Part shown: piece after piece, positions 1-5,322 of the stretch
Layout of the letters: each line of letters begins with the position of its first letter
How positions within the stretch are numbered: position 1 is the first letter of the stretch
The notes under the pieces: generated by a model
Told to the model about the DNA's origin: nothing
Database searches by the model: none
The model's input: only the letters and a program-made list of their open reading frames with translations
Assembly: GCA_030632465.1 (NCBI GenBank)
Contig: DAOVUR010000140.1
Span: 1 to 5,322, forward strand
DNA: 5,322 nt
Direction: 5' to 3'
Source of the DNA: a bacterium
GTDB lineage: Bacteria; Verrucomicrobiota; Kiritimatiellia; UBA8416; CAMZLY01
Made by a program: the position numbers and the translations under genes

Positions 1-21
1 CCGATAGCATCATCTGATTAG
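1..21 (+). pseudogene. End of the N-terminal RND reading frame, closed by an in-frame TAG
   Basis: Bases 1-54 are in the same frame as the RND gene that follows and read PIASSD, then TAG at 19-21, then SAGEYCVSLFY. RND pumps of this family commonly carry a segment like PIGLSPDSTGEYcrSLF just before TM6. The two align without a gap, with the stop taking one ordinary residue position. The upstream frame therefore belongs to the same gene. The other two forward frames also hit stops here (TAG at 5-7, TGA at 15-17), so a frameshift does not explain it. A CAG-to-TAG change is the simplest origin. The gene upstream is outside the window. Confidence 0.7.
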
Positions 22-54
22 TCTGCCGGCGAGTATTGTGTTTCACTATTTTAC

Positions 55-1719
55 GTGGTAGCTATTGCGTTAATGTTGAGCTGGGAATTGGCTGTAACAA
101 TCACTCCTCTTATGAGTATTGGGCTTATCAAGGTGCCAAAGGATAGTGAGGGTGATGAGTATAGTGGTGCTATGTTTAGAATTTTTGCACCGATGCTTCG
201 TGTGTGTCTTCGTTTTCGTGTCGCTGTTGTTGTAGCATTTGTTGCCTTGTTGGTAGTATCTGGCATTGGCTTTAAGTGGGTGGATCAGCTGTTTTTTCCT
301 TCCGCAGCGCGTGCTCAGTTTATGGTGGATTATTGGGCGCCTGAGGGCACAAAGATTCAGCAGGTGTCAGCGGATCTTAAGGTGTTAGAGGAAAAGCTAC
401 AAGAAGATGAACGAGTTACGGCTGTCTCTACATTTATCGGTAGAGGATCGCCACGCTTTTACTTGCCTGTTAGCCCAGAAGATCCTTACTCTTCGTATGC
501 TCAGTTGGTTGTTAATACTAAGAGTTATAAAGATGTTGAGGATATACTGCCTGGATTGCAGAAGTGGGCTGATGAAAATATTGCCCAGGCAGAGGTTATT
601 ACCCGTAAGTTTGGAATAGGACCATACGAATCCTGGCCTGTTCAGGCTCGCTTTAGCGGGCCTGCCATTGCTGACCCTGACATTCTTCGGGGGCTAGCTG
701 ATCAGGCTGTTACGATTATGGAGCGTAGCCCAGATGCAGCGCTTGTTCGTACTGACTGGCGTAATAAGGTTAAAAAAATTGTTACAGACTATGATCAAGT
801 TAATGCACGCTGGACCTCTATTACTCGTACCGATATTGGCGATGCTACTCGCCGGGCTTATGATGGACTTGCTGTCGGCGTTTATCGCGAAAAAGATAAA
901 GCGTTGCCGATTATGTTACGCCATGTTGATGCTGAACGATCGCAGTTTATTGATCATATTGGCGAACTTCAGATCCGGCCTTTTGCGGCAATAGAATCGA
1001 TACCATTATCTCAAATCACGAAAAGCATAAGAGTGGAGTGGGAAGATCCGATGATATGGAGATGGGATCGACGAAGGGCAATCACGGTACAGGCTGTGCC
1101 ATCAACTCTGGCTACAAAGTTACGTGATGGAGTTTTGGCAGAAGTTGAAGCGATTGAATTACCTAATGGGTATAGCATGGAGTGGGATGGCGAGTATCGT
1201 AGTTCGCTGGATGCCCAGCAGTCGCTAATTCCGGGCATGATTCCTATGGCAGTGATTATCCTTCTTATTATTGTCGCTCTTTTTAATGGCTTTAAGCAGC
1301 CGCTAATTATAATTCTTATTATTCCTTTTATGCTTATTGGAATTACTTCAGGGTTACTTCTTACAGGACAGCCATTTGGCTTTGTTGCTTTATTGGGGGC
1401 TATGAGTCTGGCTGGTATGATGATTAAGAATGCCATTGTTTTGCTTGATCAAATCAATTTTGAACTTGCGGATGGTAAGGAACCGTATGATGCAGTAGTG
1501 GAGGCGGCTATGTCTCGTCTACGCCCTGTGGTTCTGGCTGCCGGCACAACTATACTTGGTGTTATTCCACTGTTACAGGATGTGTTCTGGAAAGCTATGG
1601 CGGTTACTATTATGTTCGGTTTGGCGTTTGGTACTTTGCTGACAATGTTACTAGTGCCAGCACTCTATGGTATTTTCTTTAAGGTTGATATTCCTAAGAA
1701 AAGCGCAGAAGAAAAATAA
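55..1719 (+). CDS. RND efflux transporter permease, C-terminal half (HAE1/AcrB-like)
   Basis: This is the inner-membrane, proton-driven pump of a tripartite efflux system, which exports drugs or other toxic compounds from membrane and periplasm. Counting from GTG 55, the protein shows the end of TM6 (residues 1-25, LSWELAVTITPL), TM7 (about 55-75), the second periplasmic porter/docking region (about 80-390, with APEGT at 95-99, GRGSPRFYLP at 129-138 and SWPVQARFSGP at 193-203) and TM8-TM12 (about 394-543). TM10 has the GAMSLAGMMIKNAIVLLDQI signature. By eye, K458 matches the AcrB proton-relay lysine K940 and R488 matches R971, while the position of T978 is Ala. It ends in TAA. Full-length relatives are about 1,020-1,050 residues, so roughly 450-480 residues are missing. 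GTG 55 has no ribosome binding site and lies inside a membrane helix, so it is only a nominal start. Homology continues upstream through an in-frame TAG. The family is certain; the substrate is unknown. Confidence 0.9.
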   Translation: MVAIALMLSWELAVTITPLMSIGLIKVPKDSEGDEYSGAMFRIFAPMLRVCLRFRVAVVVAFVALLVVSGIGFKWVDQLFFPSAARAQFMVDYWAPEGTKIQQVSADLKVLEEKLQEDERVTAVSTFIGRGSPRFYLPVSPEDPYSSYAQLVVNTKSYKDVEDILPGLQKWADENIAQAEVITRKFGIGPYESWPVQARFSGPAIADPDILRGLADQAVTIMERSPDAALVRTDWRNKVKKIVTDYDQVNARWTSITRTDIGDATRRAYDGLAVGVYREKDKALPIMLRHVDAERSQFIDHIGELQIRPFAAIESIPLSQITKSIRVEWEDPMIWRWDRRRAITVQAVPSTLATKLRDGVLAEVEAIELPNGYSMEWDGEYRSSLDAQQSLIPGMIPMAVIILLIIVALFNGFKQPLIIILIIPFMLIGITSGLLLTGQPFGFVALLGAMSLAGMMIKNAIVLLDQINFELADGKEPYDAVVEAAMSRLRPVVLAAGTTILGVIPLLQDVFWKAMAVTIMFGLAFGTLLTMLLVPALYGIFFKVDIPKKSAEEK

Positions 1720-1746
1720 AAGAGTCTTATTACTATTGGAGTGAGT

Positions 1747-1765
1747 TGCCTGTGATTAGCAGGCA
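1747..1765 (+). terminator. Weak hairpin after the RND gene
   Basis: TGCCTG (1747-1752) and CAGGCA (1760-1765) form a perfect 6-bp stem with a 7-base loop, 28 bases after the RND stop. It is followed by GTTTATTC, a poor T-tract. It could act as a weak intrinsic terminator or an RNA 3' end, but the short stem and interrupted T-run make this uncertain. Confidence 0.3.
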
Positions 1766-1824
1766 GTTTATTCATGTAGCAAGTAACAGTGTTAAAATGT
1801 ATAAATGGTTAATAAGAAGCAATT

Positions 1825-1830
1825 GAGAGG
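1825..1830 (+). promoter_or_regulatory. Shine-Dalgarno site of the mscS-like gene
   Basis: GAGAGG lies 8 bases before an in-frame ATT at 1839 (5 bases before ATT 1836) but 32 bases before the first GTG (1863) and 41 before the first ATG (1872). No other purine-rich site precedes the GTG or ATG. The site therefore decides the start in favour of the ATT region. Confidence 0.6.
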
Positions 1831-1838
1831 TTTTAATT

Positions 1839-3521
1839 ATTAAAATTCATCAAGTTTTTTTAGTGTCACTAATGGCAATGTCTTTGCAGATATCTGCTGA
1901 AGAGCAGGAACACCCATTGTTACCCGCGGATATATCTAGTCCGCGTGCAACATTAAGTAGTTTCTCAGAGAGTTGTGAGAAAGCATACGATACGCTTAAT
2001 AGATCTGGTCGGAAAATCAATGATGGCAACATGCGCTTAAAAACAAGAAGCAATATTAGAAATATAAAAAGTTGTCTGGATTTAAGTCAGGTGGCAAAAT
2101 TTCAGCTTGATAACAGAGCTAAAGAATCTGCTGTTTCATTGAAAGAGGTTTTAGATCGTATAGAACTACCTGCAATGAGAAAAATACCTGATCGCCAAGC
2201 GATGTTAAAAGATGATGGCTCATTACTGGAACAGTGGACGCTTCCCAATACCGAAATCACATTTACGTTAGTAACAGAAGGGGATAAAAAAGGTGGTTAT
2301 CAGTTCAGCTCTGATACGATCGAACGTGCTGAAGAGTTCTATTTACAGGTTAAGCATCTTCCTTATAAAAAAGGATCCACAGAAAACTTTGCTATGACCT
2401 ATCTGTCATCTCCTGGTCAAGAGTGGCTTGCAAAGATAGTGAATAGGCTGCCGTCCAAAATGCGCAGGCGCGTAAATGGGCAGACTGTATGGCAATGGAT
2501 TGGACTCGTGCTGGTTTTGTTGGGTGCGTTTTTGATAATGGCAGTGACATATAATATTGGGCGACGTATCTCTAGAGGCGGTCCTGAACAGGGTATTTTT
2601 AAATATGTGTTAGGATTAGCTTTTCCTGTTATAGCTGTTTTTATCCCAATTAGGACAATCGGGATTATCACCAATGTATTAGTTATTTCAGGGATAACTC
2701 TTCATTTCATGAAGTTTAATCTTGCTCTAATAGCACTTTTTTCCAGTATGGTGGTTGTGCTAGGGATCGGGCGACGTGTGGGGGAGGTTATTGTTTCTTC
2801 ACCACGTATTAAGTCGCAGAGTATTGACGCACAACTTATTCGTGTGATGAGCAGGCTAATGGGCGTTGTTTTCGCAATTATTCTATTTCTGCAGGGCGGT
2901 CAACATTTAGGTATTCCGCTTTCCTCACTTCTTGCCGGTGCTGGAGTTGCCGGTGCTGCATTGGCTCTCTCTTCGCAGGATGTCCTGAAGAATATCTTTG
3001 GTAGTATTATGCTCATCTTTGATAAGCCATTTGTGATAGGAGAGAGAATTAAGGTTAAACATTATGATGGTGTTGTTGAGGAAGTAGGCTTGCGCTCAAC
3101 AAAACTTCGCCTGTTAAATGGACATCAGGCGATTATTCCAAATGAAGATATGGCAAAGTCTGATATTGAAAATATTGGACGACGCCCGTTTATCCGCCGC
3201 TCGTCGACTATTGCGCTCGCACTTGATGTAGGATCTGATAAAGCGAAAGAAGCTGTTGCCATCGTGAAGGAGATACTTAAAGATCATGAAGGTAATAAGC
3301 CTGAGTTTCCACCGCGTGTATGGCTTAATGATTTTGAACGTGACCATTTAGAGCTGAAATTTCTTTACTGGTATCATCCGCCAAGCTACTGGGAGTATAC
3401 AGCTCATGCAGATAAGGTTAACCGTGAGATTCTTGATGAGTTCAAAACTGCCGGTATTAAAATGGCTCTTCCTGCTTTTGCTACTTACGTAGATGATGAT
3501 AAGTTATTGCATAAAACTTAA
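1839..3521 (+). CDS. MscS-family mechanosensitive channel with exported N-terminal domain
   Basis: This is an inner-membrane, tension-gated channel that releases small solutes on hypo-osmotic shock; it assembles as a heptamer in known MscS proteins. From ATT 1839 the protein has 560 residues. A signal peptide is visible (K and H, then VFLVSLMAMSLQ, cleavage near ISA/EE at about residue 20). A periplasmic domain of about 190 residues follows, with SSPRATLSSF near residue 33. About four or five membrane segments lie between 217 and 354. The pore helix is at about 361-384 (LLAGAGVAGAALALSSQDVL), and the beta domain follows (FDKPFVIGERIKV, then DGVVEEVGLRSTKLRLLNG and IIPNEDM). The C-terminal cytoplasmic alpha/beta region runs to TAA. 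E. coli MscS has 286 residues, so this is a larger YnaI-like or MSL-like form. The start was chosen from SD spacing and signal-peptide shape; GTG 1863 is the conventional alternative and would remove the charged n-region. It sits 119 bases after the RND gene. The family is very sure, the exact start less so. Confidence 0.88.
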   Translation: MKIHQVFLVSLMAMSLQISAEEQEHPLLPADISSPRATLSSFSESCEKAYDTLNRSGRKINDGNMRLKTRSNIRNIKSCLDLSQVAKFQLDNRAKESAVSLKEVLDRIELPAMRKIPDRQAMLKDDGSLLEQWTLPNTEITFTLVTEGDKKGGYQFSSDTIERAEEFYLQVKHLPYKKGSTENFAMTYLSSPGQEWLAKIVNRLPSKMRRRVNGQTVWQWIGLVLVLLGAFLIMAVTYNIGRRISRGGPEQGIFKYVLGLAFPVIAVFIPIRTIGIITNVLVISGITLHFMKFNLALIALFSSMVVVLGIGRRVGEVIVSSPRIKSQSIDAQLIRVMSRLMGVVFAIILFLQGGQHLGIPLSSLLAGAGVAGAALALSSQDVLKNIFGSIMLIFDKPFVIGERIKVKHYDGVVEEVGLRSTKLRLLNGHQAIIPNEDMAKSDIENIGRRPFIRRSSTIALALDVGSDKAKEAVAIVKEILKDHEGNKPEFPPRVWLNDFERDHLELKFLYWYHPPSYWEYTAHADKVNREILDEFKTAGIKMALPAFATYVDDDKLLHKT

Positions 3522-3571
3522 GGTTGTGATGGATTTGCTGGGTGATGGAGTGTTTTTGTGTTTGTTCTATA

Positions 3572-3599
3572 TTGATTTTGATATAAAAGTCTTTATGAT
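3572..3599 (+). promoter_or_regulatory. Possible sigma70-type promoter before the outer-membrane factor
   Basis: TTGATT (3572-3577) and TATGAT (3594-3599) are separated by 16 bases in the AT-rich gap between the mscS-like gene and the efflux gene, 28 bases before the GTG start. TATAAA at 3582-3587 is an alternative -10 box. AT-rich DNA gives such matches easily, so the outer-membrane factor may instead be co-transcribed from upstream. Confidence 0.3.
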
Positions 3600-3618
3600 A
3601 ATAATTAATAATTAAATT

Positions 3619-3623
3619 GGAGA
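3619..3623 (+). promoter_or_regulatory. Ribosome binding site of the outer-membrane factor
   Basis: GGAGA followed by four A residues precedes the GTG at 3628. It supports the GTG start, which also gives a correct lipoprotein signal peptide. Just upstream is a doubled TAATAAT (3599-3612), an AT-rich stretch that would keep the leader unstructured. Confidence 0.7.
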
Positions 3624-3627
3624 AAAA

Positions 3628-5070
3628 GTGAAAGAAATTAAAGGTATATGTCGTCTGTTGGTTTTCTTAATTATGGCTGTTACGTTGAGCGGTTGTTTGT
3701 CTGTTGGACCTGACTATGAACAGCCAGAAATAGAGACTCCTGACGCTTGGGGACAGGCGATTATGAGTGATTTTCAGGCTGGTACTAATAGTAGTATGCA
3801 AAATTGGTGGACTGTATTTAATGATGAGGTATTGAATGAGATGATTACTATGTCATCCACTAATAACCCTGATTTAATGATTGCTGCAGAGCGTATTGTG
3901 GAGGCTGCGGCACTGCGTGGTATAGCCAAGTCATTGTGGTTTCCGCAGATTACTGGTAATGGTTCCGCAACAAGGATACAAGTTAGTGAAAACATATTTG
4001 CTCAGTTGCCGGATGGACAGAATAAGGCTACTCAGTACAGTATTGGCGGTTCGATGATATGGGAACTTGACCTGTGGGGGCGTGTACGCCGTTCAGTTGA
4101 GTCTAGTGATGCATCAATGCAGGCTACTGTAGAAGATTACAGAGATACAATGGTTATGCTCTATGCTGAGATTGCCTATCAGTATATGCAGGTTCGAGCA
4201 TTACAGGCGCGGGTTATATTGGCAAGAGAGAGTATTGATTTACAGAAGGATACGCTAAAGCTTACTGGAGACAGAAATACCGCTGGCTTAGCTCCTGATT
4301 TAGATGTCTATCAAGCGAAGATGAATTTAGCTCAGACTCAAGCTACTATTCCGCCGCTTATGATTGGTCTAGCGCGTGCCGTGCATCGCTTAGGCGTGTT
4401 GAGTGGTCAAGAGCCTTCAGCACTTAGTGGAATGTTGAGAGGTGATGCTGTGGATATCCCTGATGTTCCAAGTGAAATTATGATTGGTCTTCCGGCTGAT
4501 CTTTTACGACAACGTCCCGATGTTCGTGCTGCAGAACGGAGACTTGCTTCGCAACATGCTTTGATAGGGGCTGAAAAAGCGAAGTTGTATCCGACATTTA
4601 TACTACCGGGCTCGTTGAATCTACAGGCGTATGATGCTAGTGAGTTAGGTGGTGATTCTCTAGGTTATACTTTTGGTCCTGCATTTAGGTGGAACTTATT
4701 TAATGGTGGTCGCATTCGGAATAAAATCAAGGCTGAAGAATCAAGAACCAAACAGGCAAGTATAAATTATGAAAGGGTTGTCCTAAATGCATTGGAAGAT
4801 GTAGAAAATGCTATGGTTGCCATTCAGGAAGAGCGCAAGCATATTGTCTCCTTAGATGAGGCGGTTGTTGCTTCCCGTAAATCGGTGGAGCTGGTAAAGG
4901 ATTTATATAAAGCAGGACTAACTGACTTTCAGAATGTTTTAAGTACGGAACGCTCATATATGTTTCAGCAAGATAGATTGGCTGAAGCTGAAGGTGCTGT
5001 TGCCGGTTACGCTGTGCAGCTGTATAAGGCTCTTGGTGGCGGATGGGCGCCGGAAGAAAGCAGTGAATAA
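3628..5070 (+). CDS. NodT/TolC-family outer-membrane efflux lipoprotein
   Basis: This is the outer-membrane exit duct of a tripartite efflux pump; trimers form a beta-barrel plus periplasmic alpha-tunnel that docks with an RND pump and its adaptor. The 480 residues match the usual family length. The GTG start gives a lipoprotein signal peptide with lipobox LSGC (C23), followed by LSVGPDYEQPE, typical of NodT proteins. Leu after the cysteine fits outer-membrane sorting. The two OEP repeats are present: repeat one includes NNPDLMIAAERI (79-90) and LWGRVRRSVE (149-158); repeat two includes GLPADLLRQRPDVRAAERRL (287-306), KLYPTF (319-324), RWNLFNGGRIRNKI (354-367) and LEDVENAM (389-396). There are no breaks or frameshifts. 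It lies 106 bases after the mscS-like gene and 127 bases before an adaptor-like lipoprotein, so it probably works with that adaptor, the upstream RND pump or both. Substrate unknown. Confidence 0.95.
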   Translation: MKEIKGICRLLVFLIMAVTLSGCLSVGPDYEQPEIETPDAWGQAIMSDFQAGTNSSMQNWWTVFNDEVLNEMITMSSTNNPDLMIAAERIVEAAALRGIAKSLWFPQITGNGSATRIQVSENIFAQLPDGQNKATQYSIGGSMIWELDLWGRVRRSVESSDASMQATVEDYRDTMVMLYAEIAYQYMQVRALQARVILARESIDLQKDTLKLTGDRNTAGLAPDLDVYQAKMNLAQTQATIPPLMIGLARAVHRLGVLSGQEPSALSGMLRGDAVDIPDVPSEIMIGLPADLLRQRPDVRAAERRLASQHALIGAEKAKLYPTFILPGSLNLQAYDASELGGDSLGYTFGPAFRWNLFNGGRIRNKIKAEESRTKQASINYERVVLNALEDVENAMVAIQEERKHIVSLDEAVVASRKSVELVKDLYKAGLTDFQNVLSTERSYMFQQDRLAEAEGAVAGYAVQLYKALGGGWAPEESSE

Positions 5071-5094
5071 TTTATAGTGAATAGTGAATAATGA
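5062..5094 (+). repeat. 7-base tandem repeat (AGTGAAT) carrying stop codons in all frames
   Basis: AGTGAAT occurs at 5062-5068, 5076-5082 and 5083-5089, with a degenerate unit (AATTTAT) in phase at 5069-5075. The first unit overlaps the last codons and stop of the efflux gene. Because 7 is not a multiple of 3, the array places TAG-TGA at 5075-5080, TAG-TGA at 5082-5087 and TAA-TGA at 5089-5094, one double stop in each reading frame. Confidence 0.7.
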
Positions 5095-5125
5095 CGGGGC
5101 ATTGAGCGGAGCCGAAATGCCCCGT
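5094..5125 (+). repeat. Hairpin 1 of a paired inverted-repeat element
   Basis: ACGGGGCATT (5094-5103) and AATGCCCCGT (5116-5125) are perfect reverse complements, giving a 10-bp stem with the 12-base loop GAGCGGAGCCGA (5104-5115). No T-tract follows, so it is not a standard intrinsic terminator. It is clearly more GC-rich than its surroundings. The core TGAGCGGAGCCGAA recurs inverted in hairpin 2, suggesting a REP-like or MITE-like intergenic element. Confidence 0.75.
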
Positions 5126-5137
5126 GTTAGATCAGTC

Positions 5138-5162
5138 GGCCCTTCGGCTCCGCTCAGGGACC
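5138..5162 (+). repeat. Hairpin 2 of the paired inverted-repeat element
   Basis: GGCCCT (5138-5143) pairs with AGGG-A-CC (5156-5162), leaving one bulged A and a 12-base loop TCGGCTCCGCTC (5144-5155). This loop is the exact reverse complement of the loop of hairpin 1. The 14-base core 5143-5156 matches 5103-5116 in inverted orientation, whereas the stem arms differ in sequence yet still pair. A run of A and T follows, but no T-tract. Confidence 0.7.
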
Positions 5163-5183
5163 TTAGTTAAAAATAAATAAAAC

Positions 5184-5187
5184 AGGA
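5184..5187 (+). promoter_or_regulatory. Weak ribosome binding site of the adaptor-like lipoprotein
   Basis: AGGA lies 10 bases before ATG 5198 in an A-rich leader. It is the only purine-rich candidate and supports this ATG, which also gives a proper lipoprotein signal peptide. Confidence 0.5.
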
Positions 5188-5197
5188 AAATAAAAGA

Positions 5198-5322
5198 ATG
5201 AAGTTAATAAGTAAAAACGCAGAAAAAGGAATGATAATTTCTGCATGTGCCGTAACTTTAATGGCAACATGCTTTTCAGGTTGTAAGAAAAAGGATGATG
5301 GTGCAGGAATGCAACCGCCGCC
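5198..5322 (+). CDS. N-terminus of a lipoprotein, probably an RND periplasmic adaptor (partial)
   Basis: Only 41 codons are present; the frame is open to the window end. The protein begins MKLISKNAEKGM, a charged n-region, then a hydrophobic stretch (about 12-26) and a lipobox FSGC with C29, followed by KKKDDGAGMQPPP. It should be lipidated and anchored to a membrane, facing the periplasm. A Cys-Lys-rich linker followed by a Pro-rich stretch is common just before the first beta strand of RND adaptor (membrane fusion, AcrA-like) proteins, and the position after an outer-membrane factor gene fits that role. No adaptor domain is actually visible in the window, so the lipoprotein call is firm while the adaptor call is inferred. 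A second RND gene may follow beyond the window. Confidence 0.6.
   Translation, partial: MKLISKNAEKGMIISACAVTLMATCFSGCKKKDDGAGMQPP

Noticed and set aside
734..994. 86-residue + strand open frame in another phase
   Set aside because: Entirely embedded in the RND porter domain, with no ribosome binding site and no family resemblance.
1011..1436. 141-residue open frame on the minus strand
   Set aside because: It lies wholly inside the RND gene, which has clear family motifs on the + strand. The minus-strand product resembles nothing and is the antisense shadow of the membrane helices.
1777..1805. Possible promoter with TATAAA at 1800-1805
   Set aside because: The -10 match is good but no acceptable -35 box lies 16-18 bases upstream, and such matches are common in AT-rich gaps.
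2417..2674. 85-residue minus-strand open frame
   Set aside because: Antisense of membrane segments of the MscS-like gene, with no independent start signal or recognisable motif.
5094..5162. CRISPR array
   Set aside because: Only two copies in inverted orientation, with no spacers or regular direct repeats.
5094..5170. Rho-independent terminator between the outer-membrane factor and adaptor genes
   Set aside because: The hairpins are strong but neither is followed by a T-tract; the sequence after hairpin 2 is A-rich on the + strand. A repeat element fits better.

Overview
The window looks like part of a drug- or toxin-efflux locus of a Gram-negative (diderm) bacterium. All genes are on the + strand and the coding DNA is moderately AT-rich. 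The diderm assignment rests on an RND pump, a NodT-type outer-membrane efflux lipoprotein and an adaptor-like lipoprotein. The taxon cannot be fixed from the sequence. The MscS subtype and the intergenic repeat style would fit PVC-type or deltaproteobacteria-like genomes, but that is a weak guess.

Layout: (1) 1-1719, the C-terminal half of an RND (HAE1/AcrB-like) transporter, from the end of TM5/TM6 to its TAA. The protein homology runs to the window edge, but an in-frame TAG lies at 19-21, inside a normally conserved loop, so the gene is a recent pseudogene, a readthrough or recoding case, or a sequence error. (2) 1720-1838, a short gap with a weak hairpin and a Shine-Dalgarno site. (3) 1839-3521, an MscS-family mechanosensitive channel with an exported N-terminal domain. 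Its signal peptide and SD site point to a rare ATT start rather than the downstream GTG. (4) 3522-3627, an AT-rich gap with a possible promoter. (5) 3628-5070, a complete NodT/TolC-like outer-membrane factor with a lipobox. (6) 5071-5197, a gap holding a 7-base tandem repeat that gives double stop codons in all three frames, then a GC-rich pair of inverted modules whose two 12-base hairpin loops are perfectly complementary. (7) 5198 to the window end, the start of a lipoprotein, probably the periplasmic adaptor of a tripartite pump.

Function: RND pump, adaptor and outer-membrane factor normally assemble into one envelope-spanning exporter. Here an MscS channel sits between the RND gene and the outer-membrane factor gene, and an adaptor-like gene follows the latter. 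Either two efflux units abut, or one outer-membrane factor serves pumps on both sides. The genes themselves belong to known families. The least ordinary signals are the in-frame TAG, the apparent ATT start and the complementary-loop repeat.
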